From NCBI RefSeq assembly GCF_017876295.1, contig NZ_JAGINT010000001.1, positions 3,348,001 to 3,412,000 on the forward strand: a stretch of 64,000 nucleotides of DNA, written 5' to 3'. The stretch's first letter is position 1; each line of letters starts with the position of its first letter. Below are positions 8,795-18,100 of this stretch, in pieces. This DNA comes from Kribbella aluminosa. Its GTDB lineage: Bacteria > Actinomycetota > Actinomycetes > Propionibacteriales > Kribbellaceae. The notes beneath the pieces were generated by a model, which saw nothing but the letters and a program-made list of their open reading frames with translations, searched no databases and was not told the DNA's origin. Both the position numbers and the translations under genes were made by a program.

Positions 8795-10867
8795 ATGGCT
8801 GACAGCATGACTGTGCTGCGGAAGGCAGGGCCGCCGGGGGTGAAGCGGAACATCGCGGTGCTGGGGGACGGGTTCACCGCGGTCGATCAGGTCGCGTACA
8901 ACAACTGGGTGCAGACGACGCTGATCGACGGCGTCTTCGGGCACGACTACTACAGTGAGGACGCGTCGGGGTACAACATCTACCGGGTGAACCTGGACTC
9001 CGTCGATTCCGGAGTCAGCACCCGGACGTACGACGAGCACGGCACGCCGACCGACCCGTCGGACGACACGATCGCCTCGCAGACGATCCACGACACCGCG
9101 CTCGGGATGATCTTCAGCGGCTCCTGGGCGCACTGCTGGCTCGAGTACGGGACGGACACCGAGGCCCGGATCCAGGCCGCCCTGAACAAGTGGGTGCCGG
9201 ACTGGAACGAGCTGCTCGTCGTACTCAACAATCCGAGCTACGGCGGCTGCGGGGGCGGCGGCCGGGCGCACGTGCCGATGGGCGTGAACTGGACCGTCAT
9301 CGCGCACGAGTTCGGCCACGGAATCGGCGGCTTCGCGGACGAGTACTCGGCCGGCGGCGCGTACACCGGCGGCGAGCAGGGCTGGATCAACCTGACCACG
9401 ATCACCGACCGCGCCACCACGAAGTGGGCGAACCTGATCGCGCCGAGCACCCCGCTGCCGACCGGGACCGGGTCGGCCGCGAACTACAACAACGGCCCGC
9501 GCCCGACCGACTGGAACAGCAACACCGACGTCGGCCTGTTCGAGGGCGGCGGTACGAACAACACGGGCATCTACCGCCCCGTCGAGAACTGCCGGATGAA
9601 CAGCAACACACCGGAGTACTGCCCGGTCTGCTACACGTCGATCAAGACCGCCCGCGACCACGAGACCGAGCACACGTTCCGGAACGCGTACGACGGCCGC
9701 TTCTACGGCACCGGCCGCAGCGATCTGCTGCTGCACCACGGCACGTCGATCCAGCTGTTCCGCGCCGACGGGACCGCGCTCGAGCACAGCTTCAGCGCCG
9801 TCGAACGGGTCCCGGGATCGTGGCAGTTCATGCCGAACGACCAGGTGTACGTCGGCGACTTCGACGGCGACGGCACCGACGAGGTGGCGATCTTCAATGG
9901 CGTCGACTGGGTGATGCCGTACCTCGGCCTGCTGAAGTCCGACGGCGCCGGCGGCCTCCGGCTGGTCGCGCGCTACGACGGCGACATCCGCGGCTGGGGC
10001 GGTTTCGCGGCCCACGACCGCTTCCTGGTCGCCGACCTGAACGGCGACGGCCGCGACGACCTGGTGGTGGTGAACACCGACGACTGGTCGATGCCGTACG
10101 TCGGCCTGCTGCGCTCGACCGGCAACGGGTTCTGGGTCAGCCGGCGCTACGACGGCGATATCCCCGGCTGGGGCGGACTCGCCCGGCACGACGAGTTCTT
10201 CGTCGGTGACCTGACCGGCAACGGCAGCGACGACCTGGTGATCTTCAACGGCGACGACTGGTCGATGGCGTACGTCGGCCTGTTCAGCGCGAGCGCGTCC
10301 GGGTACTCGATGACCCACCGGTACGACGGCGACATCCCGGGCTGGGGCGGGCTGGCGCAGCACGACCAGCTGATCCTCGGCGACTTCGACGGCGACGGCA
10401 AGAGCGACGTGTTCGTGTTCAACGGCGTCGACTGGTCGATGGCGTACCTCGGCCTGTTCCGGTCCACCGGGTCCGGTCTGGCGTACGTGCACCGGCACGA
10501 CGGCGACGTACCGGGGTGGGACGGGCTGGCGCGGCACGACCAGTTCTTCGCCGCGGACATCGACGGGACCGGGCGCTGCGACCTGTGGGCGTGGAACGAC
10601 CAGGACTGGTCGACGGAGTACCTCGGCCGGATGCTCAGCTCGGGGACGGAACTGAAGGCCGACTACGTCGGCGACTGGGTGGGGGAGTGGAACCTCGGCG
10701 CGGCCGACCGGTTCGAGCCGGCCCGGATGACCGGGCGCAGCGGACAACCGCAGCTGTACGTCCACAACACCGACTGGTTCGGCGTCATCAACGGGCGCCG
10801 GGGGATCGTGCTCGATCGCATCTACTACCGCTGGATCCACAACTACCGCCACGGCCGGAACTGGTAA
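8795..10867 (+). CDS. M64-family metallopeptidase with FG-GAP-like repeats
   Basis: A 690-residue protein. The N-terminal half is a peptidase M64 (IgA-peptidase) domain with the zinc motif HEFGHGIGGFADEY at residues ~171-184, extending the HExxH-x2-G form, plus a Cys-rich area (CRMNSNTPEYCPVC) near 268. The C-terminal half has at least four repeats of about 58 residues, each containing YDGDIPGWGGLARHD, a calcium-loop-like GDFDGDG and DWSMAYVGL, as in FG-GAP/VCBS propellers. No signal peptide is visible, odd for this family. ATG 8795 follows AAGGGGGAG. The next gene is 11 bp downstream. Confidence 0.82.
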   Translation: MADSMTVLRKAGPPGVKRNIAVLGDGFTAVDQVAYNNWVQTTLIDGVFGHDYYSEDASGYNIYRVNLDSVDSGVSTRTYDEHGTPTDPSDDTIASQTIHDTALGMIFSGSWAHCWLEYGTDTEARIQAALNKWVPDWNELLVVLNNPSYGGCGGGGRAHVPMGVNWTVIAHEFGHGIGGFADEYSAGGAYTGGEQGWINLTTITDRATTKWANLIAPSTPLPTGTGSAANYNNGPRPTDWNSNTDVGLFEGGGTNNTGIYRPVENCRMNSNTPEYCPVCYTSIKTARDHETEHTFRNAYDGRFYGTGRSDLLLHHGTSIQLFRADGTALEHSFSAVERVPGSWQFMPNDQVYVGDFDGDGTDEVAIFNGVDWVMPYLGLLKSDGAGGLRLVARYDGDIRGWGGFAAHDRFLVADLNGDGRDDLVVVNTDDWSMPYVGLLRSTGNGFWVSRRYDGDIPGWGGLARHDEFFVGDLTGNGSDDLVIFNGDDWSMAYVGLFSASASGYSMTHRYDGDIPGWGGLAQHDQLILGDFDGDGKSDVFVFNGVDWSMAYLGLFRSTGSGLAYVHRHDGDVPGWDGLARHDQFFAADIDGTGRCDLWAWNDQDWSTEYLGRMLSSGTELKADYVGDWVGEWNLGAADRFEPARMTGRSGQPQLYVHNTDWFGVINGRRGIVLDRIYYRWIHNYRHGRNW

Positions 10868-10878
10868 GGAGGCCGACA

Positions 10879-11622
10879 ATGAAACAACCCAAAGGCACAC
10901 AGACGGAACGGCCGGCATCGCGCGATCGCCGTCCGACCAAGAGTCCGGCCGGAGAGACGCGGCGCCAGCACGTCGCCGTACCGCCGCACGCAGGACCCAC
11001 CAAGGGCGACCCTGCTCGACCCGATCCGACCCGCGCGGTGAAACCCGCGTTCAACCGGGAGGCGGCGAGCCGTGAGTCGGCGGAGCAGCAGCCGTCGGGT
11101 GGATACCCGGACCAGCAGGCTGCGCGCACCCGCCGTACCGGCGCTCCGGACGAGCAGTACGTCCGGCTCCGGATCCGGGTCCGGGGCGACCGTCTGACGG
11201 TCGTCGACAGCCACCTGGTCGACGGCCCGCTGGCCCAGTCGACGACGTTCCACGGGGCGGACGCGTACGAGGTCACGTACCACGACCGCCTGCTGCACGC
11301 GGGCACCGTCGCGGATCCGAACACGCAACGCTCGTTCCCGGTCCCCGACGGCCCCGAGGGCCACCACGTCACGCCCCGGGAGATCTACGAGTTCACCGCC
11401 CGTATTCCGGCGGCCGACGTCACTGCGGAATCCCGTACCGGCATCCAGGTCCGCCTGCACCACATCGACGAACCGACCAGCACCGTGCACCTGGGAGCCG
11501 CCCCGCTCGCAGCCCAGTTCGAGGGCCGCATGACACCGGTCGCCGAACTCGTAGGCCTTCCCGAATCCGCGCTCCCCGAGGCCATCGAAGCCCGCGGCGC
11601 CCGCACCGGCACCGGCCGCTAG
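10879..11622 (+). CDS. Unknown protein in operon with the M64 peptidase
   Basis: A 247-residue protein with no recognised family. The first ~95 residues are basic, Pro/Arg/Gln-rich and probably disordered. From EQYVRLRIRVRGDRLTVVDS onward it looks like a beta-rich domain with repeated hydrophobic strands, ending near residue 235. There is no signal peptide or membrane span. A near-perfect AAGGAGG site 8 bp before the ATG and the 11-bp gap from the peptidase gene indicate one transcript. It could be a partner, inhibitor or substrate of the peptidase (inference only). Confidence 0.75.
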   Translation: MKQPKGTQTERPASRDRRPTKSPAGETRRQHVAVPPHAGPTKGDPARPDPTRAVKPAFNREAASRESAEQQPSGGYPDQQAARTRRTGAPDEQYVRLRIRVRGDRLTVVDSHLVDGPLAQSTTFHGADAYEVTYHDRLLHAGTVADPNTQRSFPVPDGPEGHHVTPREIYEFTARIPAADVTAESRTGIQVRLHHIDEPTSTVHLGAAPLAAQFEGRMTPVAELVGLPESALPEAIEARGARTGTGR

Positions 11623-11754
11623 GAACACCCAGTGGTATCCGGGGACAAGCAATGGCCTGTCCCCGGACACCATCGCCTGTGTCCGGTCGCGGCGGAAACG
11701 ATTCCAACCGAGCTATGTACACGCTCTCGTGGGGTTGCTACATTCCCGGCAGAT

Positions 11755-11770
11755 TTGACATCGATGTCAA
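11755..11770. promoter_or_regulatory. Perfect 16-bp palindrome, LacI-type operator candidate
   Basis: TTGACATCGATGTCAA is a perfect palindrome 18 bp upstream of the ATG at 11789, followed by CTCAGGGAG, the ribosome site. A 16-bp palindrome centred on a CG step is typical of LacI-family operators controlling sugar genes. No lacI-like gene lies in this window, so the regulator would act from elsewhere. Confidence 0.55.
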
Positions 11771-11788
11771 CCTCAGGGAGTGGTCGCG

Positions 11789-13798
11789 ATGGTTTCGAGA
11801 CGTGCGTTCCTGGCGGGTAGTGGCGCGGTGACGGCGGGGCTCGTCCAGCCCTTCGGATTGACCGCAGAAGCCGCAGTTTCATCGACGTCCGGCAGCCCCG
11901 CTCGGCTGCTGCCGGTGTTCAACCGCCCACGACACCTGGACTACGCCGACGTCAGCAAGCTCAGTGGGGAAGATCAGACCCTGCTGACAACGTTGCAAGG
12001 CGTCGTCAACCGTACCGAGCCGGAGTTGTACTTCATCTACGACACCGGGACCGCGAGCGTGCCGGACGCCAAGTGGCTGTCCGACATGCGCTTGCCGAAG
12101 AAGCTGTACAAGAACCCGCTGGACCTGGTCGCGAAGTACCGGAGCCGGGTCCGGGGCGCGATCGTGTACGACGACGCCGTACCGGACTCGCTGAACGTCG
12201 CCACGACGCTCGCCGGGCTGGAGAACTCCGTGGTCGCGAACGCGGACCAGGCGAAGGCGTACGGCCTGAAGATCGTGAAGGACCTGCGCGGGATGTTCGA
12301 CAACGACCGGGTGAAGACGTACCGGTGGCAGCTCGACAACCTGTTCCCGCGGGTCAGCAAGCAGTTGCTCGCCGGCCTCCCGCCGACCAGGGTGGTCGAC
12401 GTCGAGGGCGTGCAGTGGCTGGAGATCGCCCGCGAGACGCGGCAGATCCGCGACTCGTCGAACCGCGGTACCTACAACCTGGACGTCTCCGCCAAGCTCG
12501 GGAAGGAGGCCGTGTACGTCCGGTTCGGGGACTCGTTCACCGACGACGGCTGGGGTGCCTCGGTCCGGCACGTGGTGGTGACCGCGAACGGCACCGAGTT
12601 CGCCCGGTTCGAGCCGAATTCGCCGGAGGAGGCGCCGTACCTGTTCGACGGTTCGCACTCCTCGATCGGTGGCGAGGCCAACAGGTTCGCGGACGGCGGC
12701 AACTACTGGATCTACCGCTTCGCGCCACCGGCCGGTACGACGTCCCTCGTCGTCACGGTCGAGATGTGGAACCAGTACCTGGTCAGCGCCACCGACACGT
12801 CGCCGACCCGCGTCGAGCCGTTCCCGTACTTCCGCGACTACGTGGTCGCCACCAAGGCCCTGGTGAGCTGGCTACCACCCGGTGGCGCGACGGGCGACCT
12901 GCTGATCGAGCACTACGCGAAGTGGCCGACGCTGGCGCCGTACATGGGCTGGTTCGCGAACGACGTCTCCGGTGAGTGGGACGGTGTCGACCTGGCGTCG
13001 AAGGGCGGCTCGCCGGTGGTCGCGGCCGACTTCTACATGAACGGCACGGTGCACGCCGGCCTCGCCTCGCCGATCTCCGACAAGCCGCGTGCGCCCCGGC
13101 GGATCAGCAAGTCGCAGAACAAGGTCTACCTGACGCTGACGTTCGGCGAGGGCGACAACATCCAGTACTGCCAGCGCCGGCTGCGGGAGATCTGGGACGA
13201 CCCGAAGCGCGGCGAAGTACCGACCAACTGGACGATCGACCCGCTGCTGGTCGAGACCGGTCCGAACATCTACAGCTACTTCCAGCGAACCGCGACCGCC
13301 AACGACCTGCTGGTCTGCGGACCGTCCGGCGCGGGCTACACCTATCCGGCGTCGTGGAAGCCCGACGAGCTCACGCAGTACCTGAAGATGTCGGGCTCCT
13401 TCATGCGACGTACCGGACTGGAGGAGGTGTACGCGTACAGCGGCCGGCAGAACAACACGTGGGTGCCGCTGTCCGAGGAGATCGCCAAGGGGTACGCCGA
13501 CTACACGCCGACCAAGGGGATCGTGCAGACCTGGGACGGTGACACGCTCACCGCTCGGCAGGGCGGCATCCCGATCACCGGCGGCTGGGGCGCTCCCGGC
13601 AAGGCGGCCGAGTTCAAGGCCGCGCTCGACCAGCGGATCGCGGGCTGGGACGGCGCGAGCCCGCTGTTCATCTCCGGCCTGATCGGGGCCTGGTCGTGGT
13701 CCCCGTCCGACATGGCCGAGCTCGGCGCCCTGCTCAAGGATCCGTACGAGCTGATCCTCGCGAACAGCTTCTACGACCTCCTCAACCGGGTGCTGTAG
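11789..13798 (+). CDS. Tat-exported GxGYxYP-domain protein, putative glycoside hydrolase
   Basis: A 669-residue protein of the GxGYxYP family. The name-giving motif GAGYTYP is near residue 515. A twin-arginine signal is at the N-terminus (SRRAFLAGSGAVTAG). Residues ~195-340 form an extra beta-rich region (VYVRFGDSFTDDGWG, WIYRFAPPAGTTSLVV) resembling a carbohydrate-binding insert. The family is annotated as putative glycan hydrolase, with no defined substrate. The start is at ATG 11789 because GGGAG is 8 bp upstream. It appears to be a single-gene unit behind the palindrome at 11755. Confidence 0.8.
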   Translation: MVSRRAFLAGSGAVTAGLVQPFGLTAEAAVSSTSGSPARLLPVFNRPRHLDYADVSKLSGEDQTLLTTLQGVVNRTEPELYFIYDTGTASVPDAKWLSDMRLPKKLYKNPLDLVAKYRSRVRGAIVYDDAVPDSLNVATTLAGLENSVVANADQAKAYGLKIVKDLRGMFDNDRVKTYRWQLDNLFPRVSKQLLAGLPPTRVVDVEGVQWLEIARETRQIRDSSNRGTYNLDVSAKLGKEAVYVRFGDSFTDDGWGASVRHVVVTANGTEFARFEPNSPEEAPYLFDGSHSSIGGEANRFADGGNYWIYRFAPPAGTTSLVVTVEMWNQYLVSATDTSPTRVEPFPYFRDYVVATKALVSWLPPGGATGDLLIEHYAKWPTLAPYMGWFANDVSGEWDGVDLASKGGSPVVAADFYMNGTVHAGLASPISDKPRAPRRISKSQNKVYLTLTFGEGDNIQYCQRRLREIWDDPKRGEVPTNWTIDPLLVETGPNIYSYFQRTATANDLLVCGPSGAGYTYPASWKPDELTQYLKMSGSFMRRTGLEEVYAYSGRQNNTWVPLSEEIAKGYADYTPTKGIVQTWDGDTLTARQGGIPITGGWGAPGKAAEFKAALDQRIAGWDGASPLFISGLIGAWSWSPSDMAELGALLKDPYELILANSFYDLLNRVL

Positions 13799-14004
13799 GC
13801 AACCATCACCACTGGTGGGCGACGTCCACCACGAGACGGGTGTCCGAGCCCGGCCCCACAAGCGTGCACACGCGGAACGGGAGCCGGGCCCGGACGCCCA
13901 GCCCGATCGTCGAAGCAGACGTGCGGTCCCGCGCGGACCTCGGGCGATCGGTGACTGCGACGCTGTGGTGGACGCAGGGTGTTGAGAGTTGGTTGACTGC
14001 GTGG

Positions 14005-14802
14005 ATGGCGCCTGACGAGTTGCTCGAGGTCTTCCACCGTCGCATCCGGCTTCCCGACGCGGACGCGATTCCGGGGTGGAAGCAGGAGCATGTCGGCCTG
14101 GTGCATCGTTCGTACGTCGAGGGCGCGGACGGCGGCGGGTTCGTCGAGGCGCCGCGGGGGCTCGGGGCCGACCCGGATGCGGTGATCGAGCAGGAGGTGG
14201 CATTCTTCCGGGAGCGCGGGCTGGCGTTCGAGTGGAAGACGTACGCCTACGACGAGCCGGCGGATCTGGGGGAGCGGCTCGAGCGGCACGGGTTCGTGCG
14301 GGACGAGCAGGAGACGCTGGTCCTCGGCGAGGTGGACCGGGTCGTCGCGCGGCCGTCGGCGCTGCCGTCGAAGGTCCGGGTGCGGGAGGCGCGCGGGCCG
14401 GAGGACTACGAGCGGATCGCCGTACTCACGGATTCGCTGTGGCACAACGGCATCGAGCGGATCGTCGAGCACCTGGCCGGCGAGGCGCGGATGTTCCCGG
14501 ACCGGCTGTCGGTGTTCCTGGTCGAGGACGTGCTCACCGGCGGGCCGGTGGTGTCGGCCGCGTGGGTCCGGTTCCATCCCGGCACCGGGTTCGCCAGCCT
14601 GTGGGGCGGCGGCACGCTGCCGGAGTGGCGACGGCAGGGCCTGTACTCCGCTCTCCTCGTGCACCGCGCCCGCCTGGCGAAGGACCGCGGGTACGAGTTC
14701 CTCCGCGTCGACGCCTCCGAGGACTCCCGCCCCATCCTGCGGAAACTCGGGCTGCACGCGGTCACCGTTACAACGCCGTACCAATGGACGCCAGGGGCGT
14801 AG
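14005..14802 (+). CDS. GNAT-family N-acetyltransferase
   Basis: A 265-residue protein. The C-terminal half (~112-255) is a GNAT fold: RVREARGPEDYERIAVLTDS, then the acetyl-CoA loop area GTLPEWRRQGLYSALLVHRA and YEFLRVDASEDSRPILRKLG. The N-terminal ~105 residues, with HRSYVEGADGGGFVEAP, may be a second, degenerate GNAT domain. The substrate is unknown. The start is uncertain: ATG 14005 gives a normal GC3 profile from the first codon, but GTG 13951 is in frame and neither has a strong ribosome site. Confidence 0.75.
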   Translation: MAPDELLEVFHRRIRLPDADAIPGWKQEHVGLVHRSYVEGADGGGFVEAPRGLGADPDAVIEQEVAFFRERGLAFEWKTYAYDEPADLGERLERHGFVRDEQETLVLGEVDRVVARPSALPSKVRVREARGPEDYERIAVLTDSLWHNGIERIVEHLAGEARMFPDRLSVFLVEDVLTGGPVVSAAWVRFHPGTGFASLWGGGTLPEWRRQGLYSALLVHRARLAKDRGYEFLRVDASEDSRPILRKLGLHAVTVTTPYQWTPGA

Positions 14803-14931
14803 GGTGGACGCACAGGCACGCAGAACCCACCGCTCGGGTCCAGTTCCGGGCCGTTTCGCGGGGTTGTGTATGCGTGTGCGTCCAGGGGTGACGCGCGGAA
14901 CGACCGGTCAACGCTGTACGTTGCCTGCATC

Positions 14932-17400
14932 ATGGCCCTGAAAATCGCTTCCCGCTTCCGCCGGCTGCTGCAGCGCCCCGGCTCGATCGATCTCGGCCCG
15001 TACGAACGGCTCACCCAGCTGGTCGGCGAGGCCGAGGAATCGGTCCTCCCGCTGACCGACGAAGAGCTCACCGAGGCGGTCGCGGAGCTGCGCACCACCG
15101 GCGGGCTGCACGAGGACGAGCAGATCGAGTACCTGGCGCTGGCCCGGGACGCGGCCAAGCGGGCGATCGGCGAGCGTGCGTTCGACGGCCAGGTGGTCGG
15201 CGCGCTGGCGATGATGCAGGGCCGGATCGTCGAGATGGCGACCGGTGAGGGCAAGACGCTGGCCGGCGCGATCGCCGCCGCGGGGTACGCGCTCGGCGGC
15301 CGTAAAGTGCATGTGCTGGCGGTCAACGACTACCTGGCCAAGCGGGACGCCGACTGGATGGGCCCGGTGTACGAGCTGCTCGGCGTGACCGTGTCGCACG
15401 TCGGCCAGGCGTCCACGCCGGAGGAGCGGCGCGCGGCGTACCAGGCCGAGGTCTGCTACGTCCCGGTCAACGAGATCGGTTTCGACGTACTGCGGGACCG
15501 TCTGGTCACCGACGTCGCGGACCGGGTCACCGTCGAGGCGGACGTGGCGCTGGTCGACGAGGCCGACTCGGTACTGATCGACGAGGCCCGCGTGCCGATG
15601 GTGCTGGCCGGCGCGACCCGCAACGAGGCGCTCGACGACGACGTGGTCCAGCTGGTCCGGACGCTGCGCGCGGGCGTCGACTACGAGATCGACGGCGACG
15701 GCCGGACGGTCGCCCTCACCGACAAGGGCACCGACAAGGTCGAGGAAGCCCTGGACGGCATCAACCTGTACGACGACGAGAACCTCGACCGCCTGACCCA
15801 GGTGAACGTCGCGCTGCACGCGGAGGTGCTGCTGCGCAAGGACGTCGACTACCTGGTCCGCGACGGCAAGGTCAGCCTGATCAACAACAGCCGCGGCCGG
15901 ATCGCGAAGCTGCAGCGCTGGCCTGACGGTCTGCAGGCTGCGGTGGAGGCGAAGGAGGCCGTCCCGGTCAGCGACTCCGGCGAGGTCCTGGACAGCATCA
16001 CCGTCCAGTCGCTGATCAAGCGGTACAAGTCGCTGTGCGGGATGACCGGTACGGCGGTCGTCGTGGGCGAGTCGCTGCAGGAGTTCTACGAGGTCGACGT
16101 GGCCGTCGTACCGCCGAACACGCCGAACGTCCGCGAGGACGACCAGGACCGGCTGTACCTGACCGTCGACCAGAAGAACGAGGCGCTGGTCAAGCACATC
16201 GCCGAGGTGCACGAGACCGGGCGACCGATCCTGATCGGTACGCACAGCGTCGAGGAGTCCGAGCAGCTCAGCGACAAGCTCGAGGCCGCCGAGATCCCGC
16301 ACGTGGTGCTGAACGCCAAGAACGACGCCGAGGAGGCCGGGATCATCGCCGAGGCCGGCGTACCGGGGACGGTGACCGTGTCGACGCAGATGGCCGGCCG
16401 CGGTACGGACATCCGGCTCGGCGGCAAGGACGAGACGCACGACAAGGAGAAGGCGCTCGAGCTGGGCGGCCTGTACGTGATCGGCAGCGGCCTGCACGCG
16501 TCCCGGCGGCTCGACGACCAGCTGCGCGGCCGCGCCGGCCGGCAGGGTGACCCGGGCGGCACGCTGTTCTTCGCGTCGCTCGCCGACGAGCTCGTCACGC
16601 GGTACTCCGTGTCGTCCGGCCTGCGCCCGCACCCCGACGACACCGGCCGGCTCACGGACCGCAAGTCGATCGGCATGCTCGAGCACGCGCAGCGGGTCGC
16701 CGACGGCGCGAACGCCGAACTGCACCGGACCACGTGGCAGTACAACCGGCTGACCGGGCAGCAGCGCGCGATCCTGCTGGAGACCCGCGAGAAGGTGCTG
16801 ACCGAGGACCTCGCCGCGACCGAGCTCTCCGAGCGGGCCAAGGAGCGGTACGACGAACTCGTCGACGAGGTCGGTGAGGACGTCGTGAAGAGCGCCGCGC
16901 GGCGGATCGCGCTGGGGCACCTGGACCGGCGCTGGACCGACCACCTGGCGTACCTGGCCGACCTGCGCGAGGGCATCCACCTGCGGTCGCTGGCCGGCGG
17001 GATCGTGCACCTGAAGCCGATCGACGAGTTCAACAAGTCCGCGATCGCGTCGTTCGAGACGCTGATCGAGGACTCCTGGAAGGACGCGGCCGAGACGTTC
17101 GGCGAGGCCGAGATTACCGGCGAGGGCCTGGACGAGGAGGCCAGCGGGATCCCGCGGCCGACCGCGACCTGGACGTACCTGGTGAACGACAACCCGTTCG
17201 GCACCGAGGCGGACCGGATCCTCGGCCGGCTCCGGAACGCGATCAAGCCGGAGTCCCACGCCGAACCCGAGGAGATCCTCGCGGAGCAGTTCGCCGAGGA
17301 CGACCTCCCGGAGGAGTTGCGGGACGCCGACGATCTCCCGGAGGAGTTGCGGGACGCGGACGACGACGCCGATGAGGCGGACGAGAAGAAGAAGGACTGA
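14932..17400 (+). CDS. secA2: Accessory preprotein translocase ATPase SecA2
   Basis: An 822-residue SecA-family motor that powers export of a subset of proteins. Walker A ATGEGKT is at ~103-109, Walker B ALVDEADSVLIDEAR near 205, and the helicase motifs IGTHSVEESEQLSDKL and STQMAGRGTDIRLGG near 435-495. The canonical SecA sequence GTNNEFGFDYLRDN is replaced by VPVNEIGFDVLRDRL, and the C-terminal zinc-binding tail is absent, both as in SecA2. The tail has an acidic duplication of DDLPEELRDA. ATG 14932 (MALKIASRFRRLL) is preferred over an upstream in-frame GTG. No accessory Sec substrate gene is adjacent. Confidence 0.9.
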   Translation: MALKIASRFRRLLQRPGSIDLGPYERLTQLVGEAEESVLPLTDEELTEAVAELRTTGGLHEDEQIEYLALARDAAKRAIGERAFDGQVVGALAMMQGRIVEMATGEGKTLAGAIAAAGYALGGRKVHVLAVNDYLAKRDADWMGPVYELLGVTVSHVGQASTPEERRAAYQAEVCYVPVNEIGFDVLRDRLVTDVADRVTVEADVALVDEADSVLIDEARVPMVLAGATRNEALDDDVVQLVRTLRAGVDYEIDGDGRTVALTDKGTDKVEEALDGINLYDDENLDRLTQVNVALHAEVLLRKDVDYLVRDGKVSLINNSRGRIAKLQRWPDGLQAAVEAKEAVPVSDSGEVLDSITVQSLIKRYKSLCGMTGTAVVVGESLQEFYEVDVAVVPPNTPNVREDDQDRLYLTVDQKNEALVKHIAEVHETGRPILIGTHSVEESEQLSDKLEAAEIPHVVLNAKNDAEEAGIIAEAGVPGTVTVSTQMAGRGTDIRLGGKDETHDKEKALELGGLYVIGSGLHASRRLDDQLRGRAGRQGDPGGTLFFASLADELVTRYSVSSGLRPHPDDTGRLTDRKSIGMLEHAQRVADGANAELHRTTWQYNRLTGQQRAILLETREKVLTEDLAATELSERAKERYDELVDEVGEDVVKSAARRIALGHLDRRWTDHLAYLADLREGIHLRSLAGGIVHLKPIDEFNKSAIASFETLIEDSWKDAAETFGEAEITGEGLDEEASGIPRPTATWTYLVNDNPFGTEADRILGRLRNAIKPESHAEPEEILAEQFAEDDLPEELRDADDLPEELRDADDDADEADEKKKD

Positions 17401-17422
17401 GACTTTGGTCTAGGGGTGGACA

Positions 17423-17449
17423 GCCGTCGGCTCGATGCGGGCCGACGGC
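17423..17449 (+). terminator. Hairpin after secA2
   Basis: Perfect 9-bp arms GCCGTCGGC and GCCGACGGC enclose a 9-nt loop, starting 22 bp after the secA2 stop. This argues against the in-frame ATG at 17435 (in the loop) as the start of the next gene. Confidence 0.55.
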
Positions 17450-17470
17450 GTGCTGGGCGAACCTCAGTTC

Positions 17471-18100
17471 ATGCCCACCCACCGCGGCCCCTGGCTACTC
17501 GTCGTCGACATCGGTATCCCGCTCGCCCTGTACTACGGTCTCAAGGCCCTCGGGGCGAGCGACCTGACCGCACTGCTCGTCGGCGTCATCCCAGGACTGA
17601 TCAGTTCGGCCGTGTCCCTGGTGCGCACCCGCCGTACCGATCTGGTCGGGATGGCTGTGGTGATCAGCATGGTGGCGAGTTCGGTGATCGCGGTGGCGGG
17701 CGGTGACGCGCGGCTGCTGCTGGTCCGGAACGCGTGGATCAGCCTGCCGTTCGCGGGCATCACGTTGTGGTCGCTGCGGCACCCGCAACCGCTCACGTAC
17801 GTCGTCACCCGCTCGATGTTCGCGCCCCGGGCGGCCCTGATGGACGAGCTCTGGGAGTCCGACGAGCGGTTCCGGAACGCCTGGAAGTGGATCACCGTGT
17901 GGTGGGGGATCGCGACGATCGTCGACGGCGTGGTCCGGATCGGCGTCTCGTACACGTTGCCGATCTCCGTCGTACCGGCCACCGACCCGGTGATCACGAT
18001 CGTGACCATCGTCGTGCTGCAGGTCCCGACGACGGTGCTGCTGCGGCGGAGCGGAACGTGGCACCGCGTGTTCGCCCCGCGGCGTCCTACAGTCGGGTGA
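17471..18100 (+). CDS. VC0807-like integral membrane protein
   Basis: A 209-residue membrane protein. Hydrophobic segments are at residues ~8-26, 30-48, 60-78, 85-102, 147-170 and 178-196. Features of the VC0807 family are visible: DIGIPLALYYGLKALGASD, VRTRRTDLVGMAVVIS and GDARLLLVRNAWISLPFAGITLWSL. Function is unknown for the family. ATG 17471 is chosen because the hairpin at 17423-17449 lies upstream. The stop is immediately followed by the GTG of the next small gene. Confidence 0.7.
   Translation: MPTHRGPWLLVVDIGIPLALYYGLKALGASDLTALLVGVIPGLISSAVSLVRTRRTDLVGMAVVISMVASSVIAVAGGDARLLLVRNAWISLPFAGITLWSLRHPQPLTYVVTRSMFAPRAALMDELWESDERFRNAWKWITVWWGIATIVDGVVRIGVSYTLPISVVPATDPVITIVTIVVLQVPTTVLLRRSGTWHRVFAPRRPTVG

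Noticed and set aside
8723-10918. A 731-codon reverse frame rich in Val, Ala and Asp with apparent internal repeats
   Set aside because: The apparent repeats mirror the FG-GAP repeats of the M64 gene on the forward strand; it is a shadow.
14908-17259. A 783-codon reverse frame
   Set aside because: It is antisense to secA2, whose motifs are intact.
17435-17470. Earlier ATG start for the VC0807-like protein
   Set aside because: It lies in the loop of a perfect 9-bp hairpin that looks like the secA2 terminator, and the added residues are not family-like.
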